A DNA stretch of 64,000 bases from Pseudomonas persica (lineage in GTDB: Bacteria > Pseudomonadota > Gammaproteobacteria > Pseudomonadales > Pseudomonadaceae), in contig NZ_OLKL01000039.1 in NCBI RefSeq assembly GCF_900291015.1, forward strand, positions 238 to 64,237, in the 5' to 3' direction. Under the pieces are notes generated by a model. That model saw only the letters and a list, made by a program, of their open reading frames with translations. It was not told where the DNA came from and did no database searches. Positions 25,740 through 34,504 of this stretch are shown here, piece by piece (the stretch's first letter is position 1; each line of letters starts with the position of its first letter). The translations under genes were made by a program, and so were the position numbers.

Positions 25740-26042
25740 TCATCGACATATCTTATTGGCTGCGAGCAATTGCTTTTCATAGCCAATGCGCTGCCGCCGC
25801 TCGGCAAGCAAAGCTCTAATTTTAACTTCCAGACTGTCGTCCTTATGCAGGCCGGCAGCAGCCCATGGCGGTACCGCTACTTCCGGCGCTCGGCACGGCA
25901 CCTGCACCGGCACTTCGACGCGCACGTACTGGACCTGCGGTTCTACCTTGCCGGAGCATCCGGCCAGCCCCAGGGCCAGCACCAGCCCGCTCCCACAGGA
26001 CAGACCACGTAATACGCGGCTTGCGGCCTGAATAAGGCCCAT
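25740..26042 (-). CDS. spanin-like (Rz1/LysC) prophage lipoprotein
   Basis: One hundred residues from ATG 26042. A lipobox LALGLAGC is followed by VEPQVQYVRVEVPVQVPC and PEVAVPP, the proline/valine-rich pattern of Pseudomonas phage Rz1/LysC outer-membrane spanins. The C-terminal part LEVKIRALLAERRQRIGYEKQLLAANKIC matches their usual tail. The overlapping Rz partner is missing, as are holin and endolysin, so it is an orphan. Confidence 0.6.
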   Translation of the reverse strand: MGLIQAASRVLRGLSCGSGLVLALGLAGCSGKVEPQVQYVRVEVPVQVPCRAPEVAVPPWAAAGLHKDDSLEVKIRALLAERRQRIGYEKQLLAANKICR

Positions 26043-26083
26043 TCCGCTCCCGCAGGTATGCCAATTCAGCACCAGCCTCATAA

Positions 26084-26353
26084 AACCAGTTCCTTGTCGA
26101 TGATCGAAATGGCAGCCGCGCACTTTCGGACGAAGAGCTGGTGGCGATCACCGGCTACAAACCCCGGGCGTGGCAGCGCCGCTGGCTCACTGAAAAAGGT
26201 TGGCACTTTGTCGAGAGCCGCGGCGGCCGGCCACTAGTAGGCCGCCAATACGCCCGCCAGAAGCTCAGCGGCGTAGTGATCGACACTGTTCCAGTCACTG
26301 CAGCCCCGCCACCGGCGCCAGCCTGGACCCCTGATTTTTCCCGAGTGAAGTGA
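26084..26353 (+). pseudogene. DUF4224 fragment before integrase
   Basis: The frame reads LSDEELVAITGYKPRAWQRRWL, then FVESRGGRPLVGRQYARQKLSG. This is the DUF4224 pattern usually found directly upstream of phage integrases, where it may act as an excision factor. No ATG precedes the domain before a stop at 26081; only GTG 26141 inside the domain could start it. I read it as a truncated gene. It ends two bases before the integrase ATG. Confidence 0.6.
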
Positions 26354-26354
26354 A

Positions 26355-27162
26355 ATGCGCCCAAGGAAGACCGAGAATCGCGACCTGCCGCCAGGTATGT
26401 ATCGCCGCAAGAGACCAAAAGCCAACGGCAAGGTGTGGGAGGCGCTGTACTACAGAGACAAGTCAGGCAAGGACATCTTCCTCGGCAATGACTTGGTGAA
26501 GGCCAAGCTGAAGTGGGCGGAACTGGAGGCCAAGTCGGTACCGAAAGAGCTGACCACAATGAAGGGAATCTTCGACGAGTACCTGCTGAAGATCATCCCG
26601 GGCAAGGCCGCCAGGACCCAAAAGGACAACATCTATGAGCTCAAGCAGCTGCGAACCGTGTTCGACTCGGCGCCAATCGATGCCATCACGCCGGCAATGA
26701 TCGCGCAGTACCGCGATTCGCGGTCGGCCAAGACCAGGGCAAACAGGGAGATCGCCCTGCTCTCCCAGCCAAGGCAAGACCGGCAAGCGATTGAGGATCG
26801 TCTTGGAAGTGGGCGGGGTGAAGAACAGTCTGGGCCAGCTGCTCGAGCGAATCATGCGCAGGACCAGCGAGCACCTGTCGCCGTTCTTCATCCTCAACGA
26901 GCACGGCAAGCGCATGAGTTGGCCGATGCTGCGCAACCGGTGGTCAGATGCCCGCGAGGCCGCCAGGGCGAAAGCCGAAATGGAGAAGAAGCCGGACCTG
27001 GCCAACCGAATCGCCCAGTTCCAGTTCCGCGATATTCGACCGAAAGCGGCTTCCGAAATCAACGACCTGAGCGATGCGAGCGTGCTTCTTGGTCACTCGA
27101 AAGAGGGAATCACTGAGCGCGTTTACCGACGCGTCGGCGCCATCGCCAAGCCTTCCAAATGA
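26355..27162 (+). pseudogene. phage-type tyrosine integrase, internally deleted and frameshifted
   Basis: The N-terminal part (MRPRKTENRDLPPGMYRRK ... AITPAMIAQYRDSRSAKTRANREIALLSQ) is the arm-binding and core-binding region. After about residue 135 the frame shifts, and the C-terminal part resumes in another frame (KNSLGQLLERIM ... FRDIRPKAASEINDLSDASVLLGHSKEGITERVYRR). The central catalytic segment with the first Arg box is missing. The gene ends 56 bases before the right repeat. The element cannot excise by its own enzyme. Confidence 0.85.
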
Positions 27163-27218
27163 GTAAGTTTTGGGACTGTCTGCCAATAGTTTTGGGACTT
27201 CGGTATTTTCTAGGGCGC

Positions 27219-27311
27219 AAAGAAAAACCCCGCAGACGTTAATCTGCGGGGCTTTCGAATGGTGGAGGCCGAGGTCGGAATCGAACCGGCGTAGACGGAT
27301 TTGCAATCCGG
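27219..27311. repeat. attR-side direct repeat
   Basis: Right copy of the 93-bp repeat. It includes the tRNA-Cys terminator and the 3' 49 bases of the intact tRNA. Two AGTTTTGGGACT repeats at 27166 and 27188 beside it are probable integrase arm sites. Confidence 0.95.
27223..27254 (-). terminator. terminator of tRNA-Cys
   Basis: On the minus strand CCCCGCAGA-TTAACG-TCTGCGGGG is followed by TTTTTCTTT, immediately downstream of the tRNA 3' end. Confidence 0.85.
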
Positions 27312-27336
27312 AGCATAACCACTTTGCTACTCGGCC
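27263..27336 (-). tRNA. tRNA-Cys (anticodon GCA)
   Basis: Seventy-four nucleotides with encoded CCA. Acceptor GGCCGAG pairs with CTCGGCC; anticodon stem-loop CCGGATTGCAAATCCG carries GCA; T-loop GGTTCGATTCC. It is the integration site of the island and is intact. Confidence 0.97.
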
Positions 27337-27490
27337 TCAAAGGTTGGATCTAGCAGCTTTCGCTTCGCTATCTCCTTGAAACGCTGAACCTTTTTCAAAG
27401 TTTCCTGCGTTTCGATGGGCGCCATTATGTCTTCATTCCTTTAACCTTGCAACCCCCTGAACAAAAAAAAATTTCAACGGGTTCAAGGTG

Positions 27491-28510
27491 TTAGCGCAGG
27501 CGGCCGAGTTTACTCCACAAGCCCACCACGGTGTTCTCCACCGTGCCACTGGCAGCCATGCCGATTCGCTCCTGCAGGCTCTTGCGCTCGGCATAGTGCA
27601 GGTGGAACAGGTTGGCGTTGCGCGCACGCTCGCTGAGGTACTCGTCGCTGGTCTGCAGCTCGTCCACCAGCTTGCGGTTGAGTGCTGCGACACCCAGCCA
27701 GACTTCGCCGGTGGCCACTTCGTCGATGTGCAACTGCGGGCGATAGCGGGCGACGAAGTCCTTGAACAGCTGGTGGGTGATGTCCAGGTCTTCCTGGAAC
27801 TTCTCCCGGCCCTTCTCGGTGTTCTCGCCGAACACGGTCAGGGTGCGCTTGTACTCACCGGCGGTCAGCACTTCGAAATCGATGTCGTGCTTCTTCAGCA
27901 GGCGGTTGACGTTGGGCAACTGCGCCACCACGCCAATGGAGCCCAGTACAGCGAACGGCGCGCTGACGATCTTCTCGCCGATGCAGGCCATCATGTAACC
28001 GCCGCTGGCAGCCACCTTGTCGATGCACACCGTCAACGGGATGCCGGCCTGGCGAAGGCGCGCCAGTTGCGATGCGGCCAGGCCGTAGCTGTGCACCAGG
28101 CCGCCACCGCTTTCAAGGCGCAGCACCACTTCGTCACGCGGGGTGGCCAGGGTCAGTAGCGCAGTGATTTCGTTGCGCAGGCTTTCGGTGGCAGAGGCTT
28201 TGATGTCGCCATCGAAGTCCAGCACGAAGACCCGGCCCTTCTCCTCGGCCTTACCCTTCTTCTGCTGTTTTTCCGCCTTGGCCTGCTGCTTGCGCAAGGC
28301 CTTGAGCTGGGCCTTGTCGAGCAGGCCTGATTCAAGACGCTCGCGCAGGTCCTTGTAGAACTCGTTCAGGCGGGTGACCTGCAATTGCCCACCCGATTTG
28401 CGCCGCCCCTTGCCGCGCAGCCCGGCGATGGCCGACAGCACTATCAGGATGGCGATGACCAGGGTGGCGGTTTTGGCGAGAAAGCTTGCGTATTCAGCAA
28501 GAAACTCCAC
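27491..28510 (-). CDS. sohB: inner-membrane serine protease SohB (S49)
   Basis: 339-residue signal-peptide-peptidase-type protease. A membrane anchor (LVIAILIVLSAIAG) is followed by a charged, lysine-rich linker. The S49 domain shows VVLRLESGGGLVHSYGLAA, the nucleophile serine in DKVAASGGYMMACIG, and the general-base lysine region VLTAGEYKRTLTVFGENTEKGREKF. The start is GTG 28510 behind AAGGAG. It is adjacent to tRNA-Cys and looks like core genome. Confidence 0.92.
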   Translation of the reverse strand: MEFLAEYASFLAKTATLVIAILIVLSAIAGLRGKGRRKSGGQLQVTRLNEFYKDLRERLESGLLDKAQLKALRKQQAKAEKQQKKGKAEEKGRVFVLDFDGDIKASATESLRNEITALLTLATPRDEVVLRLESGGGLVHSYGLAASQLARLRQAGIPLTVCIDKVAASGGYMMACIGEKIVSAPFAVLGSIGVVAQLPNVNRLLKKHDIDFEVLTAGEYKRTLTVFGENTEKGREKFQEDLDITHQLFKDFVARYRPQLHIDEVATGEVWLGVAALNRKLVDELQTSDEYLSERARNANLFHLHYAERKSLQERIGMAASGTVENTVVGLWSKLGRLR

Positions 28511-28706
28511 GTTGACTCCTTAAAGACCTGCGCCACTACGGCGCGTAACTGTAGCAAGCATACCGTTGCGCCTGAGGTGCTGCCAGCCGCTGTAAACGCC
28601 GGCAACACCTTTCAAACAACCTTTTCAAACGCTTGTATGTTTTTCGTTGACAGCCCGTGTGCCGCATCCTAACCTCGCAGCAACCTCCAACAGGCCGGAA
28701 CCTTTC

Positions 28707-29417
28707 GTGGGAAACCTCTACCTGATCCGACATGGCCAAGCCTCCTTCGGTGCCGCTGACTACGATGTGCTCTCGCCCGTGGGCGTGCGCCAGAGCCAGG
28801 CCCTGGGTGAGCACCTGGCCCAGCTCGGGGTACGGCTGGACCGCTGCGTGGCAGGCGACCTGCGCCGCCAGCAGGATACCGCGCGCCTGGCCCTGCAAGC
28901 ATTGCACGCCAACGGCAGCCCGGTGCCGGCTGTCGAGACCGATGCTGCGTTCAATGAGTTCGATGCCGATGGTGTGATCCGTGCCCTGTTGCCTGGGCTG
29001 CTGCCGCAAGAGCCCGACGCCCTGCACATCCTGCGCAATGGCGCGCAGCACCGCAGCGAGTTCCAGCGTCTGTTCGCACTGATGGTGCAGCGTTGGCACG
29101 ATGGCGAACATGCCGACAGTGGCCTGGAGACCTGGCAGGCGTTCACCGCCCGCGTGCAAGGCGGCCTGCAGCGCGTACTCGATGCCGCCGCTAGCGGTGA
29201 CAATATCGCCATTTTCACCTCGGGCGGCACCATTGCCGCCCTGCTCCACCTGGTTACCCGTATTACCCCCAGCCAGGCGTTCGCGCTGAACTGGCAAATC
29301 ATCAACACGTCGCTCAGCCAGCTGAAGTTCCGCGGCCGCGACGTGACACTGGCTTCCTTCAACAGCCAGGCCCATGTGCAGCTGTTGAGGGCGCCGGAGC
29401 TTGTCACCTATCGATGA
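28707..29417 (+). CDS. histidine phosphatase superfamily protein
   Basis: 236 residues. The RHG motif is LIRHGQASFG near the N-terminus, and YDVLSPVGVRQSQALGEHL follows as in phosphoglycerate-mutase-like enzymes. The second catalytic histidine, normally in SHGG, is replaced: the sequence is IFTSGGTIAALL. Activity may differ or be lost, although such variants recur in proteobacteria. GTG 28707 has GGAA upstream; the next gene SCP2 follows after 56 bases. Confidence 0.82.
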   Translation: MGNLYLIRHGQASFGAADYDVLSPVGVRQSQALGEHLAQLGVRLDRCVAGDLRRQQDTARLALQALHANGSPVPAVETDAAFNEFDADGVIRALLPGLLPQEPDALHILRNGAQHRSEFQRLFALMVQRWHDGEHADSGLETWQAFTARVQGGLQRVLDAAASGDNIAIFTSGGTIAALLHLVTRITPSQAFALNWQIINTSLSQLKFRGRDVTLASFNSQAHVQLLRAPELVTYR

Positions 29418-29473
29418 GCCCGGCCTGTTGTGTCCCTGCGGGGACGTGTAAATCACTCTATAAGGAATGCGCC

Positions 29474-29791
29474 ATGACCTCCGTAGCTGATGCCGTCAAA
29501 AAGATGCAAGAGAAGTTCAACCCATCCGCTGCCGCCGGCCTGGACCTGGTGTTCGGCTTCAACATCACCGACGAAGGCAAGCACTACGCGCTGATCGTCA
29601 AGGACGGTACCTGCGACCTGCAGGAAGGCGAAAACCCGGATGCCAACTGTACCCTGGTGATGGACAGCGAAACCCTGAAGGGTATCGTCAGCGGCGAAAC
29701 CGACGGCATGCAGGCGTTCATGGGCGGCAAGCTGCGCGTTGAAGGCGACATGATGCTGTCGATGAAGCTCAGCGAGCTGTTCCCGTCCTGA
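29474..29791 (+). CDS. SCP2 sterol-carrier-domain protein
   Basis: 105 residues, a single SCP2 domain (FNPSAAAGLDLVFGFNITDEGKHY ... CTLVMDSETLKGIVSGETDGMQAFMGGKLRVEGDM). SCP2 domains bind fatty acyl chains and lipids. It may operate with the phosphatase upstream and the acyl-CoA-related genes downstream. TAAGGAA is the ribosome site. Confidence 0.92.
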   Translation: MTSVADAVKKMQEKFNPSAAAGLDLVFGFNITDEGKHYALIVKDGTCDLQEGENPDANCTLVMDSETLKGIVSGETDGMQAFMGGKLRVEGDMMLSMKLSELFPS

Positions 29792-29814
29792 GGGCTGGGG
29801 ATAACGGATGATCG

Positions 29815-29850
29815 AAAAACCGAAGCCTGACCGGCTTCGGTTTTTTTTTT
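29815..29850 (+). terminator. terminator after SCP2 gene
   Basis: CCGAAGCC-TGACC-GGCTTCGG stem followed by ten T. Confidence 0.92.
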
Positions 29851-29866
29851 GCCCGCCTGTTCGGGC

Positions 29867-29962
29867 CCTATCGCCGGCAAGCCAGCTCCCACAGGGTCAG
29901 CACCTGCCTGCAGAACGCCGCCGTACCTGTGGGAGCTGGCTTGCCGGCGATAGGGCCAGTCG
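29867..29962. repeat. inverted REP pair (BIME)
   Basis: CTATCGCCGGCAAGCCAGCTC and its reverse complement flank a 45-base spacer that holds CACCTGCCTGCAGAACG. This REP type (GCCGGCAAGCCAGC) differs from the GCGGCTTTAGCC type elsewhere in the window. Confidence 0.85.
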
Positions 29963-30086
29963 CTTCATCAAGGCAGTTGATCGGGCAGCAACACCCTCAC
30001 CTATATGGCACCTGGCACGCTTGTCCCACACCCGGCTGACCATTAGATTAGCCAATAGTCCTTGCGATCGAGAATAAGGAAAACGC

Positions 30087-31154
30087 ATGACGCTCACCGA
30101 CCAGTCCACCCAGGTACGCCCCGGCGAAGAACTCGACGCGGCCGTCATCGACCCTTACCTCAAGGCCAACATCCCCGGCCTGAATGGCCTGCCGAGCATC
30201 AGCCAGTTCCCTGGCGGCGCCTCCAACCTTACCTACCTGGTCAGCTATCCGGGCCGCGACTTCGTGCTGCGCCGCCCGCCGTTCGGGCAGAAGGCCAAAT
30301 CGGCCCACGACATGGGCCGCGAGTTTCGCATCCTCAACCAGCTGAACAGCGGCTTCCCCTACTGCCCCAAGGCCTACGTGCACTGCACCGACAGCAGCCT
30401 GATCGGCGGCGAGTTCTACGTGATGGAGCGGGTCAAGGGCATCATCCTGCGCTCGGACATCCCGGCCGAACTGGACCTCGACGCCAACCGCACCGAGGCC
30501 TTGTGCAAGAGTTTCATCGACCGCCTGGTGGAGTTGCACCAGGTGGACTACAACGCCTGCGGCCTGGCCGACCTGGGCAAACCGGAAGGCTATGTGCAGC
30601 GCCAGATCGAGGGCTGGACCAGCCGTTATGAAAAGGCCCTGACCCCGGACGCCCCGCGCTGGGAACAGGTGAGCGCCTGGCTGCACGAGAAAATGCCCGC
30701 CGACCACCCGCGGCCCGGCATCGTGCACAACGACTACCGTTTCGACAACGTGATCCTCGATGCCGACAACCCCATGCGCATCATCGGTGTGCTGGACTGG
30801 GAAATGGCTACCCTCGGCGACCCGCTGATGGACCTGGGCAACAGCCTGGCCTACTGGATCGAGGCCGGCGACCCGGCGCCGGTGCAACTGATGCGCCGCC
30901 AGCCGAGCAACGCCCCGGGCATGCTCAGCCGCCGCCAGTTCGTCGATTACTACGCCGAGCGCGCCGGCATCCGCCTGGACAACTTCGATTACTACTATTG
31001 CTATGGCCTGTTCCGCCTGGCCGGCATCGTCCAGCAGATCTACTACCGCTATTACCACGGCCAGACCCAGGACAAGCGCTTCGCCCAGTTCATCCACATG
31101 AACCGCTTGCTGGAGCAGATGACCTTGCAGGTCATCGCCAAGTCCAGCCTCTGA
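30087..31154 (+). CDS. APH-fold kinase-like protein (ACAD10-type)
   Basis: 355-residue aminoglycoside-phosphotransferase-fold protein. The ATP site is in GGASNLTYLVSYPGRDFVLRRPP, the Brenner loop is IVHNDYRFDNVILD and the Mg motif is IGVLDWEMATLGDP. This subgroup is fused to or adjacent to acyl-CoA dehydrogenases and SDRs and probably phosphorylates a hydroxyacyl-CoA; aminoglycoside resistance is not implied. It is followed 36 bases later by an SDR gene, likely one operon. Confidence 0.85.
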   Translation: MTLTDQSTQVRPGEELDAAVIDPYLKANIPGLNGLPSISQFPGGASNLTYLVSYPGRDFVLRRPPFGQKAKSAHDMGREFRILNQLNSGFPYCPKAYVHCTDSSLIGGEFYVMERVKGIILRSDIPAELDLDANRTEALCKSFIDRLVELHQVDYNACGLADLGKPEGYVQRQIEGWTSRYEKALTPDAPRWEQVSAWLHEKMPADHPRPGIVHNDYRFDNVILDADNPMRIIGVLDWEMATLGDPLMDLGNSLAYWIEAGDPAPVQLMRRQPSNAPGMLSRRQFVDYYAERAGIRLDNFDYYYCYGLFRLAGIVQQIYYRYYHGQTQDKRFAQFIHMNRLLEQMTLQVIAKSSL

Positions 31155-31190
31155 GCCCCGACCTCGACGACGGATAACAAGGAAAACAGC

Positions 31191-31958
31191 ATGTCCAAGA
31201 CCCACCTGTTCGACCTCGACGGCAAGATTGCCTTCGTTTCCGGCGCCAGCCGTGGCATCGGCGAGGCCATCGCCCACCTGTTGGCCCAGCAAGGTGCCCA
31301 TGTGATCGTGTCCAGCCGCAAGCTCGACGGTTGCCGGCAGGTGGCCGATGCCATCATCGCCGCCGGTGGCAAGGCCACGGCGGTGGCCTGCCACATCGGT
31401 GAACTGGAGCAGATCCAGCAGGTGTTCGCCGGCATCCGCGAGCAGTTCGGGCGGCTGGACATCCTGGTCAACAACGCCGCCACCAACCCGCAGTTCTGCA
31501 ACGTGCTGGATACCGACCCTGGGGCTTTCCAGAAGACCGTGGACGTGAACATCCGTGGCTACTTCTTCATGTCGGTAGAGGCCGGCAAGCTGATGCGCGA
31601 GCAGGGTGGCGGCAGCATCATCAACGTGGCATCGATCAACGGGGTTTCGCCCGGCCTGTTCCAGGGCATCTATTCGGTGACCAAGGCGGCGGTGATCAAC
31701 ATGACCAAGGTCTTCGCCAAGGAATGCGCGCAATTCGGTATCCGCTGCAACGCCCTGTTGCCGGGCCTGACCGACACCAAGTTCGCCTCGGCACTGGTGA
31801 AGAACGACGCCATCCTCAACGCCGCGCTGCAGCAGATCCCGCTCAAGCGCGTGGCCGACCCCACGGAAATGGCCGGCGCCGTGTTGTACCTGGCCAGCGA
31901 TGCCTCCAGCTACACCACCGGTACCGCACTCAATGTCGACGGCGGCTATCTGTCCTGA
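31191..31958 (+). CDS. SDR-family oxidoreductase
   Basis: 255-residue short-chain dehydrogenase. Cofactor motif VSGASRGIGEAIAHLL, NNAA at about residue 93, catalytic serine in NVASINGVSP, and Y-x3-K in IYSVTKAAVI; the C-terminal GGYLS is typical. Likely a hydroxyacyl-CoA or alcohol dehydrogenase partner of the kinase-like protein upstream. Ribosome site AAGGAAAA. Confidence 0.92.
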   Translation: MSKTHLFDLDGKIAFVSGASRGIGEAIAHLLAQQGAHVIVSSRKLDGCRQVADAIIAAGGKATAVACHIGELEQIQQVFAGIREQFGRLDILVNNAATNPQFCNVLDTDPGAFQKTVDVNIRGYFFMSVEAGKLMREQGGGSIINVASINGVSPGLFQGIYSVTKAAVINMTKVFAKECAQFGIRCNALLPGLTDTKFASALVKNDAILNAALQQIPLKRVADPTEMAGAVLYLASDASSYTTGTALNVDGGYLS

Positions 31959-32780
31959 TCAGGCTTTTACTGCCACCAGGGTGTAGCTCAGGGGCAGGCG
32001 TGCGGGCTGCTCGCGCAGGCGATATTCACCGTCGTCGCCCTTGACCATCTGCCCAGGCAGCGCCTCCCAGGGGATGCTCTGGTGCTCGACCAGCGCGGTC
32101 AGCTTCAGACCGTGGGCCAGCAAGGCACTGATCACTTCGCCCAGGCCGTGGTTCCACTCGTGGGTTTCGGTGTGGGAAAGGCGTTGCTCGGTTTCAACAT
32201 AGGTCTGGTCGGTGTGCCACACCGTCGGCTCTTCGTGCTCGAAATACGGGTATTCGAGTTGCAGGCGGTCCTGATGGTCTTCATTGACCGCCATCAGCAT
32301 CGGGTGCCCGTCACGCAGGAACAGCCGTCCACCCGGTTTCAGCAGGTTCGCGACAGTACGCGCCCACGGCTCGATGCGGGGCAGCCAGCAGAGCGCGCCG
32401 ATGCCGGTGTAGATCAGGTCGAACGTGCCGGCCGACAGCACCTTGTCGGCGGCGTAGACGTCGGCCTCGACATACGCGATGGGGGTGGCACAGCGCTCGG
32501 CCAGCACCCGCGCCTCGGCCAGCGAAGCCACGGAATAATCCAGGCCACAGACCTTGGCGCCAAGCCGTGCCAGCGAGAGGGTGTCGGTGCCGATGTGGCA
32601 CTGCAGGTGGACGGCGTTGAGCCCGTCGATATCACCAAGCAATGGCAAGTCGAAGCGTACGGTTTGGGAAAGGTGTTCGGGTTGCTGGATGAGCCGTTCG
32701 ACTTCGTAGTCGTTGGAAGCAGCATGCAGCGGAGCACGTTCATCCCAGCTGGCGCGGTTGAGTCGCAGTGAGCGGTCCAT
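31959..32780 (-). CDS. SAM-dependent methyltransferase
   Basis: 273 residues of class I methyltransferase fold. Motif I is VHLQCHIGTDTLSLARLGAKVCGLDYS (residues 55-85); later motifs are FDLIYTGIGALCWLP and LLKPGGRLFLRDGHP. The N-terminus RASWDERAPLHAASNDYEVERL is typical of small-molecule methyltransferases. Substrate unknown. It converges on the SDR with no gap. Confidence 0.88.
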   Translation of the reverse strand: MDRSLRLNRASWDERAPLHAASNDYEVERLIQQPEHLSQTVRFDLPLLGDIDGLNAVHLQCHIGTDTLSLARLGAKVCGLDYSVASLAEARVLAERCATPIAYVEADVYAADKVLSAGTFDLIYTGIGALCWLPRIEPWARTVANLLKPGGRLFLRDGHPMLMAVNEDHQDRLQLEYPYFEHEEPTVWHTDQTYVETEQRLSHTETHEWNHGLGEVISALLAHGLKLTALVEHQSIPWEALPGQMVKGDDGEYRLREQPARLPLSYTLVAVKA

Positions 32781-32948
32781 GGTGTCTTCCTTGATTCGTG
32801 GGGGCTCATGCTAGCCTCCGCCAATCTTCCTGCGACACAAAAGCCTTGCTAAAAATTGTAAAGCTGATGCGGTCACTGTGAGCGGGTTTACCCGCGAATG
32901 CGGTGTTGAATGTACCGACGCATTCGCGGGTGAACCCGCCCTCATAGA

Positions 32949-33141
32949 ACTGCACATAACTCGTTGAATTAGCAGGGCCCCTGTGGGAGCGGCTTTAGCC
33001 GCGAACACCGGCGCAGCCGGTGCCATGCACCGCGTTGGATTCTTCGCGGCTAAAGCCGCTCCCACAGGATGCACGGACCGCTTGCGAATTCAGTTCTCTA
33101 TGCGACAGCGCAGCCCAAAGGGCTGGGCCAGCTCCCACAGG
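32949..33141. repeat. nested REP unit, copy 2
   Basis: Starts AACTGCACATAACTCGTTGAA, then the REP pair around CACCGGCGCAGCCGGTG and an outer arm ending GGGCTGGGCCAGCTCCCAC. It is almost identical to the copy at 61464. A separate REP pair (GCGGGTTTACCCGCGAATGCG and its inverse) lies at 32883-32943. Together these fill the 32781-33157 gap. Confidence 0.92.
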
Positions 33142-33157
33142 GAAATGTGTCTTGCCG

Positions 33158-33508
33158 TTACAGGCAGGTCGCCGCAGCCGCCCGGCGTTGTAGCGCCACG
33201 CCGTCGCTCTTCTGCGCGTAGTAATCCACCCGCGCCCCACCCGCCTGCGGGTACACGTCCACGAACGCCTCGGCCTCACGGGTATACACCGTGAACCCAC
33301 CCTGTTTGCGTGGTTCCAGGTAGCCACTGGCATCATCGCCGAACACCTTCTCTTCCTGCCAGCTGAACTGGATGCACTGGGCCACCAGTTCCGGCGCCTT
33401 GTGCGAGTCGAGCTGCGCAGTCGGCTTGCCGCTGCGGGCCGTTTCCATGGTCGCAGAAGCACAACCGACCAGCATCAGCGCCGCGGCCATCGGCAGAATC
33501 GCACGCAT
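33158..33508 (-). CDS. putative lipoprotein, unknown function
   Basis: 116 residues with lipobox LMLVGCAS. The mature part is small and mixed (LDSHKAPELVAQCIQFSWQEEKVFG ... ADVYPQAGGARVDYYAQKSDG) and ends ATCL. I do not recognise a domain. GAGGA lies before the ATG. No partner on the same strand. Confidence 0.75.
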   Translation of the reverse strand: MRAILPMAAALMLVGCASATMETARSGKPTAQLDSHKAPELVAQCIQFSWQEEKVFGDDASGYLEPRKQGGFTVYTREAEAFVDVYPQAGGARVDYYAQKSDGVALQRRAAAATCL

Positions 33509-33712
33509 GTTCCATCCTCAGGGTAAAAAGAAGGCGACTCTAGCACTGGCAAGCATCGCGAGTGAATTGTCGCGCGCAGGTGGCTGTCGCGGACAAGGCA
33601 TGCCGCTCATCGCTGGCACGACAAATTTTTGCCTGCCAGCGAAACCAAATGGATCCTTTCCAGTCTCAGAAGGTGTGCCGTAAACCTTTGCGGATCAAGG
33701 ACCTATATCGTG

Positions 33713-33904
33713 ATGACCCGTCTTGCAAGCCTTTCGCTAATTGCCGTTGTCCTGCTCACCGCAGGGTGCCATAGCCATCGCTACCATGACGACGACGATG
33801 GCTGGCGTGACCGTGACCGTGACCATCGCCACCACCATCGGCATGACCGCGACGACGATGATGATGACTATCGTCGCTACCGTGGTGACCGCTACTACCG
33901 CTAA
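33713..33904 (+). CDS. His/Asp/Arg-rich small lipoprotein
   Basis: Sixty-three residues. Lipobox LLTAGC, then a tail rich in His, Asp and Arg (HSHRYHDDDDGWRDRDRDHRHHHRH...). The composition suggests metal or anion binding, but low complexity makes this weak. It precedes a glycine-zipper gene by 74 bases. Confidence 0.7.
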   Translation: MTRLASLSLIAVVLLTAGCHSHRYHDDDDGWRDRDRDHRHHHRHDRDDDDDDYRRYRGDRYYR

Positions 33905-33977
33905 AGCGTCTTTTCAACCCTGAGCCGTCGCCCATTGCGCGGCACCTTAACCTGATGATTCCTTTGAGGTTCGTATC

Positions 33978-34367
33978 ATGCGTCTGACTCTGCCTTCCCT
34001 TGCCCTCGGCCTGCTGCTGTGCCAGGGCGCTTTCGCCGGTGACGGTACCGCCGCCATTGGCGGTGGCCTGGGTGGTGTTCTGGGTAACGTTGTCGGTCAA
34101 CAGATCGGCGGCAAAACGGGGGCGGCCATTGGCGCCGGCCTCGGCGGCGCAGCCGGCAGTGCGGTAGGTGCACGCAAGGGCAACCGTACCGAAGCCGCCA
34201 TCGGCGGTGGCCTGGGTTCGGCCGGCGGTTCGCTGCTGGGCGGCGCGGTGGGTGGCAAGACCGGCTCCACCGTAGGTGCCGGCCTGGGCGGTGCGGCCGG
34301 TGGGGCCATCGGCAACCACCTGGGCGACAACGACGGCAAGCACCGTCGTCACCGTCACCGTCACTGA
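33978..34367 (+). CDS. glycine-zipper secreted protein
   Basis: 129 residues with signal peptide (RLTLPSLALGLLLCQGAFA). Three to four glycine-zipper repeats follow (GGGLGGVLGNVVGQQIGGKTG, GAGLGGAAGSAVGARKG, GGGLGSAGGSLLGGAVGGKTG, GAGLGGAAGGAIGNHLG), then a basic His/Arg tail. Such proteins insert in the outer membrane or act in surface structures. A terminator follows. Confidence 0.85.
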   Translation: MRLTLPSLALGLLLCQGAFAGDGTAAIGGGLGGVLGNVVGQQIGGKTGAAIGAGLGGAAGSAVGARKGNRTEAAIGGGLGSAGGSLLGGAVGGKTGSTVGAGLGGAAGGAIGNHLGDNDGKHRRHRHRH

Positions 34368-34378
34368 TCCCGGTGACC

Positions 34379-34403
34379 AAGGGGCCGCAATGCGGCCCCT
34401 TTT
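34379..34403 (+). terminator. terminator after glycine-zipper gene
   Basis: AGGGGCCGCA-A-TGCGGCCCCTTTTG hairpin followed by TTTT. Confidence 0.85.
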
Positions 34404-34504
34404 GTTTTGCAAACCCTGCAGTACATCAACACCCCCTTCACCGCAATCCGGCACACTGGCTGCTACTGTCTATCGTGCCCCGTGTGAAGGAACACCCCCT
34501 CCCC

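Larger units (their letters stand above)
20406..27311. mobile_element. decayed integrative element in tRNA-Cys
   Basis: A 6.8-kb element bounded by 93-bp direct repeats (20406-20498 and 27219-27311). The repeats contain the 3' half of tRNA-Cys and its terminator, as expected for a tyrosine-integrase attachment site. The right end has the internally deleted integrase and a DUF4224 fragment next to the intact tRNA. Phage debris (spanin-like lipoprotein), an SOS peptidase with a LexA box and unknown cargo lie inside. Loss of integrase function means it should be immobile. Confidence 0.85.

Noticed and set aside
30087..31154. Aminoglycoside resistance gene
   Set aside because: The fold is APH, but the neighbours and sequence type fit the ACAD10-like metabolic kinases.
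30048..31733. Long minus-strand open frame
   Set aside because: Shadow of the kinase-like and SDR genes on the other strand.
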